From: Marinobacter daqiaonensis
GTDB lineage: Bacteria > Pseudomonadota > Gammaproteobacteria > Pseudomonadales > Oleiphilaceae
Direction of reading: 5' to 3'
Assembly: GCF_900115285.1 (NCBI RefSeq)
Contig: NZ_FOYW01000001.1
Coordinates: 1,399,616-1,463,615 of the forward strand
Length of the DNA: 64,000 nucleotides
The position numbers were made by a program, and so were the translations under genes. Below the pieces are notes generated by a model that saw only the letters and a list, made by a program, of their open reading frames with translations, was not told the origin of the DNA and did not search any database. Positions 53,863 to 63,401 of this stretch are shown one piece after another; positions within the stretch are counted from its first letter, which is position 1; each line of letters begins with the position of its first letter.

Positions 53863-54834
53863 TCACACATCAAGCTTGCTGCGTGGATCAAAATGCTCTT
53901 CGGCTTCCGCAAGCTGTTTATAAAGCTTCTCGGCCTCTTCACTGTGGCTCTCCGGCATGACTACCTGCAGGACCACGATCTGGTCCCCCGGCTCTTTGCC
54001 TGGCAGCCCCTTGCCCTTCAGGCGCAGCTTCCGGCCACTGCTGGATCCCTTGGGAACCTTGAGACTCACCTTGCCGCCCACAGTGGGAACGGTAACGCTG
54101 GCCCCCAGTGCCGCCTCCCAGGGGGCGACGGGTACGGTAATCAGGAGGTCCCGTCCATCCACACTGAACTGCGGATGGGGCGCAAGTTCCACCTCAATCA
54201 GGAGGTCGCCGTTTTCGCCGCCACCAATGCCCGGTGAACCCTGGCCCTTCAGGCGAATATGCTGGCCGTCCCGCATGCCGGCAGGAATCTTCACCTTCAG
54301 GTTTTTCGGCCGGGAGATCACACGGCCGTGATCGCCCACTTCCTGAACGGTGTATTGAACCTGCTTTTCACAACCATGATAGGCCTCCTCCAGGAACAGC
54401 GCCAGCCGGGCATGAACGTCTTCGCCGCGCCGGCGCATACTCTGACGAGAGCCGCCAAAACCGCCACCACCGAATCCGCCGGCCCTTCGGCCGCCCCCGA
54501 AGATTTCCTCGAAAAAGTCACTGAAGTTACTGGAGTCGGCGCCGGTATAACCACCTCCGCCAAAACCAGCGCCACTTTGCCAGCCGGGTGGCGGTTCAAA
54601 AGAGCCATCGCCCCGGGCCCCATACTTGCGCAGCTGATCGTATTCAGCCCGTTTTTCCGGGTCTTTCAGAACTTCGTAGGCCTCGCCCACATCCTTGAAC
54701 TTCGTGTCGGCGTCCGCCTCCTTGCTGACGTCCGGGTGATATTTACGAGCCAGCTTCCGGTAGGCTTTCTTGATTTCCTCGGGCGTGGCGGATTCGCTCA
54801 CACCGAGAACGGCATAATAGTCCTTGAAGTCCAT
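53863..54834 (-). CDS. cbpA: Curved DNA-binding protein/co-chaperone CbpA
   Basis: A 323-residue class B J-protein that stimulates DnaK and binds curved DNA. The J domain is at 1-70 with [20 protein letters not shown] and the HPD motif ([11 protein letters not shown]). A Gly/Phe-rich linker (about 85-130) contains [20 protein letters not shown], and two C-terminal substrate-binding domains follow; there is no zinc-finger domain. GAGTTCG context precedes the ATG. The gap upstream (54835-55153) is filled by repeat copy C2. Confidence 0.95.
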   Translation of the reverse strand: MDFKDYYAVLGVSESATPEEIKKAYRKLARKYHPDVSKEADADTKFKDVGEAYEVLKDPEKRAEYDQLRKYGARGDGSFEPPPGWQSGAGFGGGGYTGADSSNFSDFFEEIFGGGRRAGGFGGGGFGGSRQSMRRRGEDVHARLALFLEEAYHGCEKQVQYTVQEVGDHGRVISRPKNLKVKIPAGMRDGQHIRLKGQGSPGIGGGENGDLLIEVELAPHPQFSVDGRDLLITVPVAPWEAALGASVTVPTVGGKVSLKVPKGSSSGRKLRLKGKGLPGKEPGDQIVVLQVVMPESHSEEAEKLYKQLAEAEEHFDPRSKLDV

Positions 54835-54957
54835 CGAACTCCTCGCATCTGGTCAAAGAGTGATCTCTGACTCTATATTTGACGCGAAAAACAAAATTAC
54901 AAGGTGGTTAGGGGGGAGAATTGACGGGGATCAGCGGTACTGAGGAAAAACGTTGTT

Positions 54958-55143
54958 GGCCACGGAATCCACGGAAGGACACGGAAAGAAAGAGCTTCAG
55001 CCACGGACACTCACGGACTTGCACGGACTTGCACGGACAACTGGAAAAGATTTTCTCTGTCTTTTCGTCCGTGCCTGTCCGTGGCTGATCTTTTTTCTCT
55101 TTTCTCTTTTCTTTTTCCGTGTCCTTCCGTGGATTCCGTGGCC
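54958..55143. repeat. Nested inverted repeat family C, copy 2 (fba-cbpA gap)
   Basis: Outer arms GGCCACGGAATCCACGGAAG and CTTCCGTGGATTCCGTGGCC are perfect over about 28 bp. Inside lie a second pair (CAGCCACGGACACTCACGG and CCGTGCCTGTCCGTGGCTG) and short direct repeats CACGGACTTG. It occupies most of the 319-bp gap; no promoter for cbpA was recognised beyond it. Confidence 0.9.
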
Positions 55144-55153
55144 AAAAAAGGCG

Positions 55154-56218
55154 TTACCGGACCTTGGGATCCAGCTCTCCCGCCTCGTAGCGCAGGTACA
55201 TGTCCTCCAGGTTGATCGGCTTGATCCGGCTGGCGTTGCCGGCGGTGCCGAAAGCTTCGTAGCGGGCCACGCAGATTTCGGTCATGGCCTTTACCGTCTC
55301 CTTGAGGAACTTACGCGGGTCGAACTCGGCCTTGTTCTCGGCCAGGAAGCGACGCACGGCACCGGTGCTGGCCAGGCGCAGGTCGGTGTCTATATTCACC
55401 TTGCGAACGCCATGCCTGATACCCTCGACGATTTCCTCGACCGGTACGCCGTAGGTTTCAGGGATTTCACCACCATATTTGTTGATGATTTCCAGCCAGT
55501 CCTGGGGCACGGAGCTGGACCCGTGCATGACCAGATGAGTATCCGGAATACGGGCGTGGATCGCCTTGATCTGGTCGATGGCCAGGATGTCACCTGTCGG
55601 GGGACGGGTAAACTTGTAGGCGCCATGGCTGGTGCCGATGGCAATGGCCAGGGCATCAACGTGGGTCCTCTTGACGAAGTCCGCCGCTTCCTCCGGATCC
55701 GTCAGCATCTGGCTGTGATCCAGGGTACCTTCCGCACCAATGCCGTCCTCTTCACCGGCCTGACCGGTTTCGAGGGACCCAAGGCAGCCGAGCTCGCCCT
55801 CTACAGACACGCCACAGGCATGGGCCATTTCAACGGTACGGCGGGTCACATCCACGTTGTACTCATAGTCCGTGGGAGTCTTGCCATCCTCGCCGAGGGA
55901 GCCGTCCATCATGACCGAGCTGAAGCCCAGCTGGATGGAGCGCTGGCACACGGAGGGGCTGGTACCGTGGTCCTGGTGCATGACCACCGGTATATGGGGC
56001 CACTCCTCCACCGCCGCCAGGATCAGGTGGCGCAGGAAGGGCGCTCCGGCGTACTTGCGGGCACCGGCGGAAGCCTGGACGATAACCGGGGAGTCGGTCT
56101 TGTCCGCCGCTTCCATGATGGCACGCATCTGTTCCAGGTTATTCACGTTAAAAGCGGGTACACCGTAACCACGCTCGGCGGCATGGTCCAGCAGCTGCCG
56201 CATCGAAATCAGAGCCAT
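55154..56218 (-). CDS. fba: Class II fructose-bisphosphate aldolase
   Basis: The 354-residue zinc enzyme cleaves fructose 1,6-bisphosphate to the two triose phosphates (or the reverse in gluconeogenesis). Zinc ligands and catalytic regions are visible: [10 protein letters not shown] (about 81-88), [20 protein letters not shown] (about 138), [20 protein letters not shown] and [19 protein letters not shown]. The ATG at 56218 follows AAGGAGAAAATCC. Type is the longer class IIB form of Gram-negative CbbA/Fba. It follows pgk with repeat A3 in between. Confidence 0.96.
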   Translation of the reverse strand: MALISMRQLLDHAAERGYGVPAFNVNNLEQMRAIMEAADKTDSPVIVQASAGARKYAGAPFLRHLILAAVEEWPHIPVVMHQDHGTSPSVCQRSIQLGFSSVMMDGSLGEDGKTPTDYEYNVDVTRRTVEMAHACGVSVEGELGCLGSLETGQAGEEDGIGAEGTLDHSQMLTDPEEAADFVKRTHVDALAIAIGTSHGAYKFTRPPTGDILAIDQIKAIHARIPDTHLVMHGSSSVPQDWLEIINKYGGEIPETYGVPVEEIVEGIRHGVRKVNIDTDLRLASTGAVRRFLAENKAEFDPRKFLKETVKAMTEICVARYEAFGTAGNASRIKPINLEDMYLRYEAGELDPKVR

Positions 56219-56268
56219 GGATTTTCTCCTTGATAATATGTATTCGTCGAGGCCGGTCACATTGTACC

Positions 56269-56382
56269 GGAGCCAGGGAGGGGGGAGGCTTTCCGGGACC
56301 TTCGAAAACAGGGACGTTTTCGAAGAGCCTCCATGGACGGATCCACGGCGTGTCCCGGAAAGCCTCACCGCTCCCTGGCGGC
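56269..56382. repeat. Hairpin repeat family A, copy 3, inverted (pgk-fba gap)
   Basis: Arms GGGAGGCTTTCCGGGAC and GTCCCGGAAAGCCTCACC enclose a core that, read on the minus strand, is GACACGCCGTGGATCCGTCC and a CGAAAACGTCCCTGTTTTCG hairpin. This is the same element as at 3791 and 6917 in the opposite orientation and more diverged. Again it lies between co-directional genes of an operon. Confidence 0.85.
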
Positions 56383-56392
56383 TGGCACCAAA

Positions 56393-57553
56393 TCAGGCGC
56401 CCCGTTCTTCCAATACTGCTACTGCAGGCAGAGTCTTGCCTTCCACGAACTCCAGGAAGGCACCACCGCCGGTGGAAATATAGGAAATCTTGTCAGCTAC
56501 ACCATACTTGTCAACCGCCGCCACAGTATCACCGCCACCGGCAAGGGAGAAAGCGTCGCTCTCGGCTATCGCCTCGGCCAGGGCCCGGGTGCCGTTGCCG
56601 AAGTTGTCGAACTCGAAAACACCCACCGGGCCGTTCCAGAGAATGGTCTTGGCGTTTTTAAGCAGCTGGGCAAATTCGCCTGCGGTTTCCGGGCCAACGT
56701 CAAGAATCATGTCGTCTTCCGCCACATCCGAGGTGTTCTTGACCGTCGCCGTGGCGTTCTCGTCGAATTCCGGCGCGACCACCACGTCCACAGGAAGGGG
56801 AATCTCAACCCGTGACGCGATTTCCCTGGCGGTATCCACCAGGTCATGTTCACACAGGGACTTGCCTACCGGCTTGTTCGCCGCCGCCAGAAAGGTGTTG
56901 GCGATACCCCCGCCGACAATGATCTGGTCGCACACTTTCTCAAGCGCGTTGAGCACGTCCAGCTTGGTGGACACCTTGGAGCCGCCCACGATGGCCACTA
57001 CCGGTTTGGCGGGGTTGTCCAGGGCCTTGCCCAGGGCGTCGAGCTCCGCTGCCAGCAAAGGGCCGGCACAGGCTTCGGGCGCGAATTTCGCCACACCGTG
57101 GGTGGAGGCCTGGGCACGGTGGGCAGTGCCAAAGGCGTCCATTACATAGACATCACAAAGTGCGGCGTATTTTTTCGCCAGCTCTTCATTGTCCTTCTTC
57201 TCGCCCTTATTGAAGCGGACATTCTCGAACAACACCACTTCCCCTTCGGCCACATCAACACCGTCGAGGTAATCCCTGATCAGGCGGACCTCCTGACCGA
57301 GCAGCTCCGAAAGATGCTCCGCCACCGGTTTCATTGAGGAAGCCTCGTCGTAGACGCCCTCCTCCGGCCGGCCCAGGTGGGACATCAGCATGACTTTAGC
57401 GCCGGCGTCCCGTGCTGCCTTGATGGTGGGAAGAGAGGCGCGGATACGGGCATCACTGCTTACCTTGCTGTCCTTGACGGGCACGTTCAGGTCTTCCCGG
57501 ATCAGCACCCGCTTACCGGCAAGATCCAGATCGGTCATTTTCTTGATGGCCAT
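56393..57553 (-). CDS. pgk: Phosphoglycerate kinase
   Basis: The 386-residue enzyme transfers phosphate between 1,3-bisphosphoglycerate and ADP. Family motifs: [20 protein letters not shown] (about 19-38), [20 protein letters not shown] (about 57), [40 protein letters not shown] and the nucleotide loop [20 protein letters not shown] and [13 protein letters not shown] (about 363). The ATG at 57553 is chosen because the protein start [20 protein letters not shown] matches the family; the ribosome site is weak. Repeat C3 separates it from epd. Confidence 0.97.
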   Translation of the reverse strand: MAIKKMTDLDLAGKRVLIREDLNVPVKDSKVSSDARIRASLPTIKAARDAGAKVMLMSHLGRPEEGVYDEASSMKPVAEHLSELLGQEVRLIRDYLDGVDVAEGEVVLFENVRFNKGEKKDNEELAKKYAALCDVYVMDAFGTAHRAQASTHGVAKFAPEACAGPLLAAELDALGKALDNPAKPVVAIVGGSKVSTKLDVLNALEKVCDQIIVGGGIANTFLAAANKPVGKSLCEHDLVDTAREIASRVEIPLPVDVVVAPEFDENATATVKNTSDVAEDDMILDVGPETAGEFAQLLKNAKTILWNGPVGVFEFDNFGNGTRALAEAIAESDAFSLAGGGDTVAAVDKYGVADKISYISTGGGAFLEFVEGKTLPAVAVLEERGA

Positions 57554-57593
57554 AGTCTGTTTCCGTTGTTTCAGGTTAAAGACAGAGATTTTT

Positions 57594-57819
57594 TGCCGCG
57601 GAATCCGCGGAACGACGCGGAAAAAACAAAAGAAAAACTTGCCACGGAAGACACGGAACGCACGGAAAAAAGAAGGAAAACATTGGTTGCGGGCACCCGC
57701 CGCACCAGAGGCATTCCGCAACAAAGAGCTCTTTTCTTTTTTCCGTGTCCTTTCGTGTCTTCCGTGGCTAATCCGTCTTTTTATCCTTTCTTCCGCGTTC
57801 TTCCGCGGATTCCGCGGCC
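57594..57819. repeat. Nested inverted repeat family C, copy 3 (epd-pgk gap)
   Basis: Outer arms GCCGCGGAATCCGCGGAACG (57594-) and TTCTTCCGCGGATTCCGCGGC (to 57819) are of the CCGCGG type; inner arms GCCACGGAAGACACGGAACG and CCGTGTCCTTTCGTGTCTTC are of the CCGTGG type. A further small hairpin (GCGGGCACCCGC) lies at the centre. It fills the gap between co-directional epd and pgk. Confidence 0.9.
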
Positions 57820-57829
57820 AATAAATTCT

Positions 57830-58855
57830 TTATAAAGACAGCCATCGCCGGCTGACATCCAGCATGCGGTTGGCGAAGCCCCATTCGTTGTCGAACCAGC
57901 ACAGCACTTTTACCATGGTACCACCGGTGACGCGGGTCTGGCCGCCGTCCACGATGCCGGAGTGGGCGTCGTGGTTGAAGTCGGAGCTGGCAAGCAGTTC
58001 GTCGGTATAACCGAGGATGCCTTTCAGCGGTCCGCGGGCGGCGCGGGCCAGCAGCTCGTTGACCGCCGCCACCGTGGTCTCCTCCCGTACATTTACCACC
58101 ATATCGATGGCGGAGACGTTCAGGGTCGGCACCCGCATGGCCACGGAGCTGAAGCGCCCTTCCATATGGGGCAGCAGCCTCTCGATACCCTTTGCCAGGC
58201 CCGTATCCACCGGCACAATGTTGTGCAGGGCACTGCGGGTACGGCGAAGATCCTGGTGATGGTAGGCATCGATCACAGGCTGATCATTCATCGCCGCATG
58301 GATCGTGGTCGTGCTGCCCTGCACCACCCCGAGCGCATCATCCAGAGCCTGGATCACGGGAACGATACAGTTGGTGGTGCAGGAGGCCGCCGCGACAATA
58401 CGGTCGCCGGTTTCCAGGCTCTGATCGTTGATCCCGAAGACCACCGTGCGATCCACGTCCGCCTCCGCCGGCTGGGAGAACAGCAGCCGGCGGGCGCCGG
58501 AGGCCAGGTGCTGCTCCGCTGTCGCCCGGTCGCTGAAGGAACCGGAGCACTCCAGTACCAGATCGATGTCCAGATCGCCCCAGGGCAACTCAGCCGGGTC
58601 GGCACAGCGCAACACCTCGATCCGGTCGCCGTTCACCACCAGCGCCTCCCCATCCGCCCGGACATCGCCCCGGAACCGGCCGTGGGTGGAGTCGTAACGG
58701 GTCAGGTGGGCGATGGTGTCCAGATCCGCCAGCTCGTTAATCGCCACCACCTGCAACTGGTCGCGGTAGCCGTTTTCGTAGAGTGCGCGCAGCACACTCT
58801 GACCAATCCGGCCATAGCCATTGATCGCGACTCGCGCAGGAGCACCCGGTGCCAT
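57830..58855 (-). CDS. epd: Erythrose-4-phosphate dehydrogenase (Epd/GapB type)
   Basis: A 341-residue enzyme of the type I glyceraldehyde-3-phosphate dehydrogenase superfamily. It has the NAD motif AINGYGRIGQSVLRALYENG (about 10-29), the catalytic Cys in AASCTTNCIVPVIQALDDAL (about 152) and DNEWGFANRMLDVSRRW at the end. The sequence ELADLDTIAHLTRYDSTHGR and HHQDLRRTRSALHNIVPVDT resemble E. coli Epd more than GapA, so erythrose 4-phosphate oxidation for pyridoxal phosphate synthesis is likely, though in some proteobacteria this gene serves as the gluconeogenic GAPDH. It overlaps the tkt stop by one base. Confidence 0.88.
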   Translation of the reverse strand: MAPGAPARVAINGYGRIGQSVLRALYENGYRDQLQVVAINELADLDTIAHLTRYDSTHGRFRGDVRADGEALVVNGDRIEVLRCADPAELPWGDLDIDLVLECSGSFSDRATAEQHLASGARRLLFSQPAEADVDRTVVFGINDQSLETGDRIVAAASCTTNCIVPVIQALDDALGVVQGSTTTIHAAMNDQPVIDAYHHQDLRRTRSALHNIVPVDTGLAKGIERLLPHMEGRFSSVAMRVPTLNVSAIDMVVNVREETTVAAVNELLARAARGPLKGILGYTDELLASSDFNHDAHSGIVDGGQTRVTGGTMVKVLCWFDNEWGFANRMLDVSRRWLSL

Positions 58856-60855
58856 CAGTTATCCAGCAGGTCGAGGGCTGTTTCGACAATGTTCTCGACG
58901 GTGAAGCCGAACTCCCGGAACAGTTCGCCGGCCGGTGCGGATTCGCCAAAGCTGCTCATGCCGATCACCCGGCCGTCGAGACCCACATACTTGTACCAGT
59001 AGTCCTCGATGGCGGCCTCAATGGCAACCCGGTTGGTGACATCCAGCGGCAACACCTTCTGCTTGTACTGGGCGCTCTGGGCATCAAACACATCCGTGGA
59101 CGGCATCGACACTACGCGCACCTTGTGGCCTTTCTCCCGCAACTTTTCCGCGGCGTCCTGGGCCAGTCCAACTTCCGAACCGGTGGCGATCAGGATCAGA
59201 TCGGGTGTTCCTTTGCTGTCCGAGAGGATGTAGCCACCGCGGGCGATATTGGCCAGCTGCTTCGCGTCCCGCTCCTGATGGGGCAGGTTCTGCCGGGAGA
59301 ACACCATCGCAGTGGGGCCATCCTTACGCTCAAGGGCCGTTTTCCATGCCACCGCGGACTCCACGGTGTCCGCCGGACGCCAGGTGCTCATGTTGGGCGT
59401 GGTGCGCAGACTGGCCAGCTGCTCGATAGGCTGGTGGGTGGGGCCATCCTCGCCCAGGCCGATGGAGTCATGGGTGAAGACCATGATGGCCCGCTGCTTC
59501 ATCAGTGCAGCCATGCGCACGGCGTTGCGGCAGTACTCCATGAAGATCAGGAATGTGGCGCCGTAGGGAACGAAACCGCCATGGAGGGCGATGCCGTTCA
59601 TGATGGCCGCCATGCCGAATTCACGCACGCCATAATAGACATAGTTGCCGCTGGCGTCGTCCCGGGTCAGCCCCTTGCTGCCTTGCCAGATGGTGAGATT
59701 GGAGCCCGCCAGGTCGGCGGAGCCGCCCAGCAGTTCCGGCAGCAGCGGGCCATAGGCGTTCAGGGTGTTCTGGGACGCCTTGCGGCTGGCGATGGTCTCG
59801 CCTTTCTCCTGACACTCACGGATATAGGCATCGGCCTTATCCGCGAAGTCCGCCGGCAGGTCACCCGCCATGCGGCGTTTGAACTCAGCGGCCAGTTCCG
59901 GCTCGGCTTTCTCATACTCAGCGAAGGCATCGCTCCAGGCTTTCTGGGCGGCGGCGCCCTTCTCCCTGGCGTTCCAGGCGGCGTAGATGTCCTCCGGCAC
60001 CTCGAAGGGCCCATGATTCCAGCCCAGCTTCTCCCGGGTCAGCTGGATCTCGTCGTCCCCCAGGGGGGCGCCGTGGCAACCTTCGGTGCCCTGCTTGTTG
60101 GGGGAACCGAAGCCGATGATGGTCTTGCAACAGATGAGGGTTGGCTGCTCCGTATTGGCGCGGGCACTCTCGATGGCTGCCCGGACCGCGTCGGCGTCAT
60201 GGCCATCTACCGCTGGAATCACCTGCCAGCCGTAGGATTCAAAGCGCTTGGGCGTGTCGTCGGTAAACCAGCCCTCGACTTCACCGTCGATGGAGATGCC
60301 GTTGTCGTCGTAAAAGAAGACCAGTTTGCCCAGACCCAGGGTGCCGGCCAGGGAGGCCACTTCATGGGAGATGCCCTCCATCAGGCAGCCGTCGCCCAGG
60401 AACGCATAGGTGTAGTGATCAACAATGTTGTGACCCGGACGGTTGAACTGGGCCGCCAGCGCCTTCTCCGCCAGGGCGAAACCAACCGCGTTGGCAATGC
60501 CCTGACCCAGCGGCCCCGTGGTGGTTTCCACCCCCGGCGTGTAACCGTATTCGGGGTGCCCCGGGGTGCGGGAGTGCAACTGACGGAAGTTCTTGAGGTC
60601 GTCGATGGAAACGTCGTACCCGCTCAGGTGCAGCAGGGAATACTGCAGCATGGAGCCGTGCCCGTTGGACAGCACGAACCGGTCGCGATTGGCCCACTGG
60701 GGGTCGGCCGGGTTATGGCTGAGGTAATCGTTCCACAGCACCTCGGCGATATCCGCCATACCCATGGGCGCACCCGGGTGGCCGGACTTGGCTTTCTGAA
60801 CCGCATCCATGCTCAGCGCGCGAATGGCGTTGGCGAGATCATTACGGGACGGCAT
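58855..60855 (-). CDS. tkt: Transketolase
   Basis: The 666-residue thiamine-diphosphate enzyme moves two-carbon units in the pentose phosphate pathway. Visible: [20 protein letters not shown] (about 22-41), [20 protein letters not shown] (about 114), the GDGCLMEG cofactor motif (about 154-161), [20 protein letters not shown] (about 464) and [20 protein letters not shown]. The ATG at 60855 follows TGGAGAAACGTCA. It is the first gene of a unit tkt-epd-pgk-fba; it yields the erythrose 4-phosphate used by Epd. The unit diverges from sahR. Confidence 0.97.
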   Translation of the reverse strand: MPSRNDLANAIRALSMDAVQKAKSGHPGAPMGMADIAEVLWNDYLSHNPADPQWANRDRFVLSNGHGSMLQYSLLHLSGYDVSIDDLKNFRQLHSRTPGHPEYGYTPGVETTTGPLGQGIANAVGFALAEKALAAQFNRPGHNIVDHYTYAFLGDGCLMEGISHEVASLAGTLGLGKLVFFYDDNGISIDGEVEGWFTDDTPKRFESYGWQVIPAVDGHDADAVRAAIESARANTEQPTLICCKTIIGFGSPNKQGTEGCHGAPLGDDEIQLTREKLGWNHGPFEVPEDIYAAWNAREKGAAAQKAWSDAFAEYEKAEPELAAEFKRRMAGDLPADFADKADAYIRECQEKGETIASRKASQNTLNAYGPLLPELLGGSADLAGSNLTIWQGSKGLTRDDASGNYVYYGVREFGMAAIMNGIALHGGFVPYGATFLIFMEYCRNAVRMAALMKQRAIMVFTHDSIGLGEDGPTHQPIEQLASLRTTPNMSTWRPADTVESAVAWKTALERKDGPTAMVFSRQNLPHQERDAKQLANIARGGYILSDSKGTPDLILIATGSEVGLAQDAAEKLREKGHKVRVVSMPSTDVFDAQSAQYKQKVLPLDVTNRVAIEAAIEDYWYKYVGLDGRVIGMSSFGESAPAGELFREFGFTVENIVETALDLLDN

Positions 60856-60986
60856 TGACGTTTCTCCAGTATTTGTCAGCAAACATGAGGTCAAAAGGAA
60901 AGGCGCGTATTTTCGCCGATTAGTGGCCATGGGAGCAAATCAGCTTCGGCCTTTTGCGAACGCTACAAATCGCCTCGCCCAAATCC

Positions 60987-61008
60987 TATATCAATATTTT
61001 TTGATATA
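60987..61008. promoter_or_regulatory. SahR-type palindromic operator 1 (tkt-sahR gap)
   Basis: TATATCAA-TATTTT-TTGATATA is a perfect 8-bp inverted repeat with a 6-bp spacer. It lies just upstream of the promoter of the regulator gene and within 140 bp of divergent tkt. A near copy with the same spacing stands before metK. Confidence 0.75.
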
Positions 61009-61012
61009 GATC

Positions 61013-61041
61013 TTGATCAAACCCCGGACAGCCACTAATAT
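61013..61041 (+). promoter_or_regulatory. Sigma-70 promoter of the SahR-like regulator
   Basis: TTGATC (61013-61018) and TAATAT (61036-61041) are 17 bp apart. Transcription would start at about 61048, next to the ATG at 61049, so the mRNA may be leaderless; no Shine-Dalgarno site is seen before that ATG. Confidence 0.5.
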
Positions 61042-61048
61042 CCGCTCC

Positions 61049-62089
61049 ATGACCAGCCTGACCACTACGACTCCACATCAGGGCCTCGACGCCCTCGCTC
61101 CGCTCTACAAGGCCTGCGGCGACCCGCTGCGCCTGGAGATTCTGAGGGTGCTGCGCCGTGACACCTTCGGGGTGCTGGAGCTGAGCCAGCTTTTCGACAT
61201 GCGTCAGTCAGGAATGAGTCACCATCTCAAGGTGTTGCACAAGGCCGGGTTGCTGGAGCCCCAGCGGGAGGGCAATGCGATTTTCTACCGACGGCCGCTG
61301 CACCTGGAATCGGAGGCCGCCGGGTTGCCGGACGCTGCTGTGCGACAGATCTTCCAGACCATTGACAGGGTGCCGGTCACCGGTCAGCTGCAGGAGAGGA
61401 TCGAAGCCATTCGGCAGCAGCGGGCGGATCAGTCACAGGTCTTTTTTGCCCGCCATGCCGAGCAGTTCCGGGAGCAGCAGGAGCTGATTGCGGCGTTTGA
61501 TCTCTACGCACAGCCAACCGCCGAGCTGATCCAGGCCCGGGCGGCCCGGAATCACTGGCGGACCGCCCTGGAGATTGGCCCGGGTGAAGGAGCTTTCCTG
61601 CCGGTACTCGCTGACATCTGTGAACGGGTTGTGGCAGTGGACAACTCCGCCGACATGCTGCGAAAAGCCCGCCAGACCTGTGAGGAGCTGCGACTGGACA
61701 GCGTGGAATTGATCGAGGGAACGACAGCCGCCCTGAAGGGTCGGCCCGAACGCTTCGACCTGGTGGTGGCCAACATGGTGCTGCATCACCTTCCCAGCCC
61801 GGCAGACGTCTTTCTGGAAGGCAGCGAGCTGCTCCGACCCGGGGGCTACCTGGTCATCAGCGACCTGCGCAGCCATGACCAGGACTGGGCCCGGGAGAAC
61901 TGCGGCGACCTGTGGCTGGGCTTTGAGCCTGAGGAACTGAATGCCTGGGCGGCCGACGCTGGCCTGGAGACCGGCGAATCCCTGTTCATTGGCCTGCGCA
62001 ACGGCTTCCAGGTCCAGGTACGGGAGTTCCGGAAACCTGAAAATACTGCCCGGGAAAAGAACCCGGGGAAGAATATCAAAAGTTTTTGA
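61049..62089 (+). CDS. sahR: SahR-like ArsR-family regulator with methyltransferase-like domain
   Basis: The 346-residue protein has an ArsR winged helix (LYKACGDPLRLEILRVLRRD about 20-39, MRQSGMSHHLKVLHKAGLLE about 56-75) and a C-terminal Rossmann methyltransferase-like domain (ALEIGPGEGAFLPVLADICE about 176, DLVVANMVLHHLPSPADVF about 239). SahR proteins sense S-adenosylhomocysteine and repress ahcY, metK and other methionine-cycle genes. Immediately downstream metK and ahcY, plus two matching palindromes, fit this role. The ATG at 61049 is the first in frame after the promoter; it has no ribosome site. The stop lies inside operator 2. Confidence 0.88.
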   Translation: MTSLTTTTPHQGLDALAPLYKACGDPLRLEILRVLRRDTFGVLELSQLFDMRQSGMSHHLKVLHKAGLLEPQREGNAIFYRRPLHLESEAAGLPDAAVRQIFQTIDRVPVTGQLQERIEAIRQQRADQSQVFFARHAEQFREQQELIAAFDLYAQPTAELIQARAARNHWRTALEIGPGEGAFLPVLADICERVVAVDNSADMLRKARQTCEELRLDSVELIEGTTAALKGRPERFDLVVANMVLHHLPSPADVFLEGSELLRPGGYLVISDLRSHDQDWARENCGDLWLGFEPEELNAWAADAGLETGESLFIGLRNGFQVQVREFRKPENTAREKNPGKNIKSF

Positions 62090-62093
62090 TATA
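62072..62093. promoter_or_regulatory. SahR-type palindromic operator 2 (before metK)
   Basis: ATATCAA-AAGTTT-TTGATAT has the same half sites and 6-bp spacing as operator 1. It overlaps the last codons of sahR and lies about 107 bp before metK; TTGATA within it could also serve as a -35. This placement would allow repression of metK independently of sahR. Confidence 0.75.
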
Positions 62094-62199
62094 AAATCCG
62101 ATACCATTGCAAAACGTATTGTAAGACAACGAATACCAACCAACTCTATCAATGAATACGGGCACGACTCTGCCCACCCAGCTCAAGAGGAGCCTGCGC

Positions 62200-63390
62200 A
62201 TGTCTGACTACAGCATCTTCACGTCCGAGTCGGTTTCTGAAGGCCATCCGGACAAACTGGCCGACCAGATCTCTGATGCGGTGCTGGACGCCATCCTGAC
62301 CGAGGACCCCCACGCCCGTGTGGCCTGCGAAACCCTGGTAAAAACCGGCGTCGCCATCGTCGGTGGTGAAATCACCACCAGCGCCTGGGTGGACCTGGAA
62401 GACCTGGTGCGCAACGTGATCAAGGACATCGGCTACACCTCCTCGCGGGTCGGTTTTGACGGTGATACCTGCGGCATTATCAACATCATCGGCAAACAGT
62501 CCGTGGACATTGCCCAGGGCGTCGACCGTCAGAAGCCCGAAGACCAGGGTGCCGGCGATCAGGGCCTGATGTTCGGTTATGCCAGCAACGAGACCGATGT
62601 TCTGATGCCTGCCCCGATCACCTTTGCCCATCGTCTGGTGCAGCGTCAGGCGGAAGCCCGCCGCAGCGGTCTGCTGCCATGGCTGCGCCCGGACGCGAAG
62701 AGCCAGGTCACCTGCCGCTACGAAAATGGCAAGGTCGCCGGCATCGACGCCGTGGTGCTGTCCACCCAGCACGATGAGGACGTAACTCAGGAAGACCTGA
62801 GGGAAGCGGTCATGGAGCTGATCGTCAAGAACGTGCTGCCGGCCGAACTGCTGCACAAGGACACCCAGTTCCACATCAACCCGACTGGCAAGTTCGTCAT
62901 CGGGGGCCCCGTAGGCGACTGTGGCCTGACCGGTCGCAAGATCATCGTCGATACCTACGGTGGCATGGCCCGCCACGGCGGCGGCGCCTTCTCCGGCAAG
63001 GATCCGTCCAAGGTGGACCGCTCCGCCGCCTACGCCGGTCGCTACGTGGCCAAGAACATCATTGCCGCCGGCCTGGCGGAGAAGTGTGAGATCCAGGTGT
63101 CCTACGCCATCGGCGTGGCGCAGCCCACTTCCATCTCCATCAACACCTTCGGCACCGGCAAGATCAGCGACGACAGGATCATCAAGATCGTGCGGGACCA
63201 GTTCGACCTGCGGCCCTATGCCATCACCAACATGCTCGACCTGCTGCACCCCATGTACCAGCAGACCGCCGCCTACGGCCACTTCGGCCGCGAGCCCTTC
63301 GAGATGACCTCCCGGGGTGACAGCTTTACCGCGTTCCCGTGGGAGAAGACCGACCGGGCGGCTGCACTGAAGGACGCGGCTGGGATCTGA
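62200..63390 (+). CDS. metK: S-adenosylmethionine synthase
   Basis: MetK makes S-adenosylmethionine from methionine and ATP. The 396-residue chain has [20 protein letters not shown] (about 9-28), [19 protein letters not shown] [20 protein letters not shown] (about 53), [20 protein letters not shown] (about 115; the [10 protein letters not shown] signature), [20 protein letters not shown] (about 252) and [20 protein letters not shown]. The ATG at 62200 ([12 protein letters not shown]) follows AAGAGGAGCCTGCGC; a longer frame has no similarity. It lies between sahR and ahcY. Confidence 0.97.
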   Translation: MSDYSIFTSESVSEGHPDKLADQISDAVLDAILTEDPHARVACETLVKTGVAIVGGEITTSAWVDLEDLVRNVIKDIGYTSSRVGFDGDTCGIINIIGKQSVDIAQGVDRQKPEDQGAGDQGLMFGYASNETDVLMPAPITFAHRLVQRQAEARRSGLLPWLRPDAKSQVTCRYENGKVAGIDAVVLSTQHDEDVTQEDLREAVMELIVKNVLPAELLHKDTQFHINPTGKFVIGGPVGDCGLTGRKIIVDTYGGMARHGGGAFSGKDPSKVDRSAAYAGRYVAKNIIAAGLAEKCEIQVSYAIGVAQPTSISINTFGTGKISDDRIIKIVRDQFDLRPYAITNMLDLLHPMYQQTAAYGHFGREPFEMTSRGDSFTAFPWEKTDRAAALKDAAGI

Positions 63391-63401
63391 AGACCTTTTT
63401 T

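Noticed and set aside
58849..60858. Plus-strand open frame of 669 codons
   Set aside because: It mirrors tkt almost exactly on the other strand and has low-complexity Val/Gly/His-rich composition typical of shadows.
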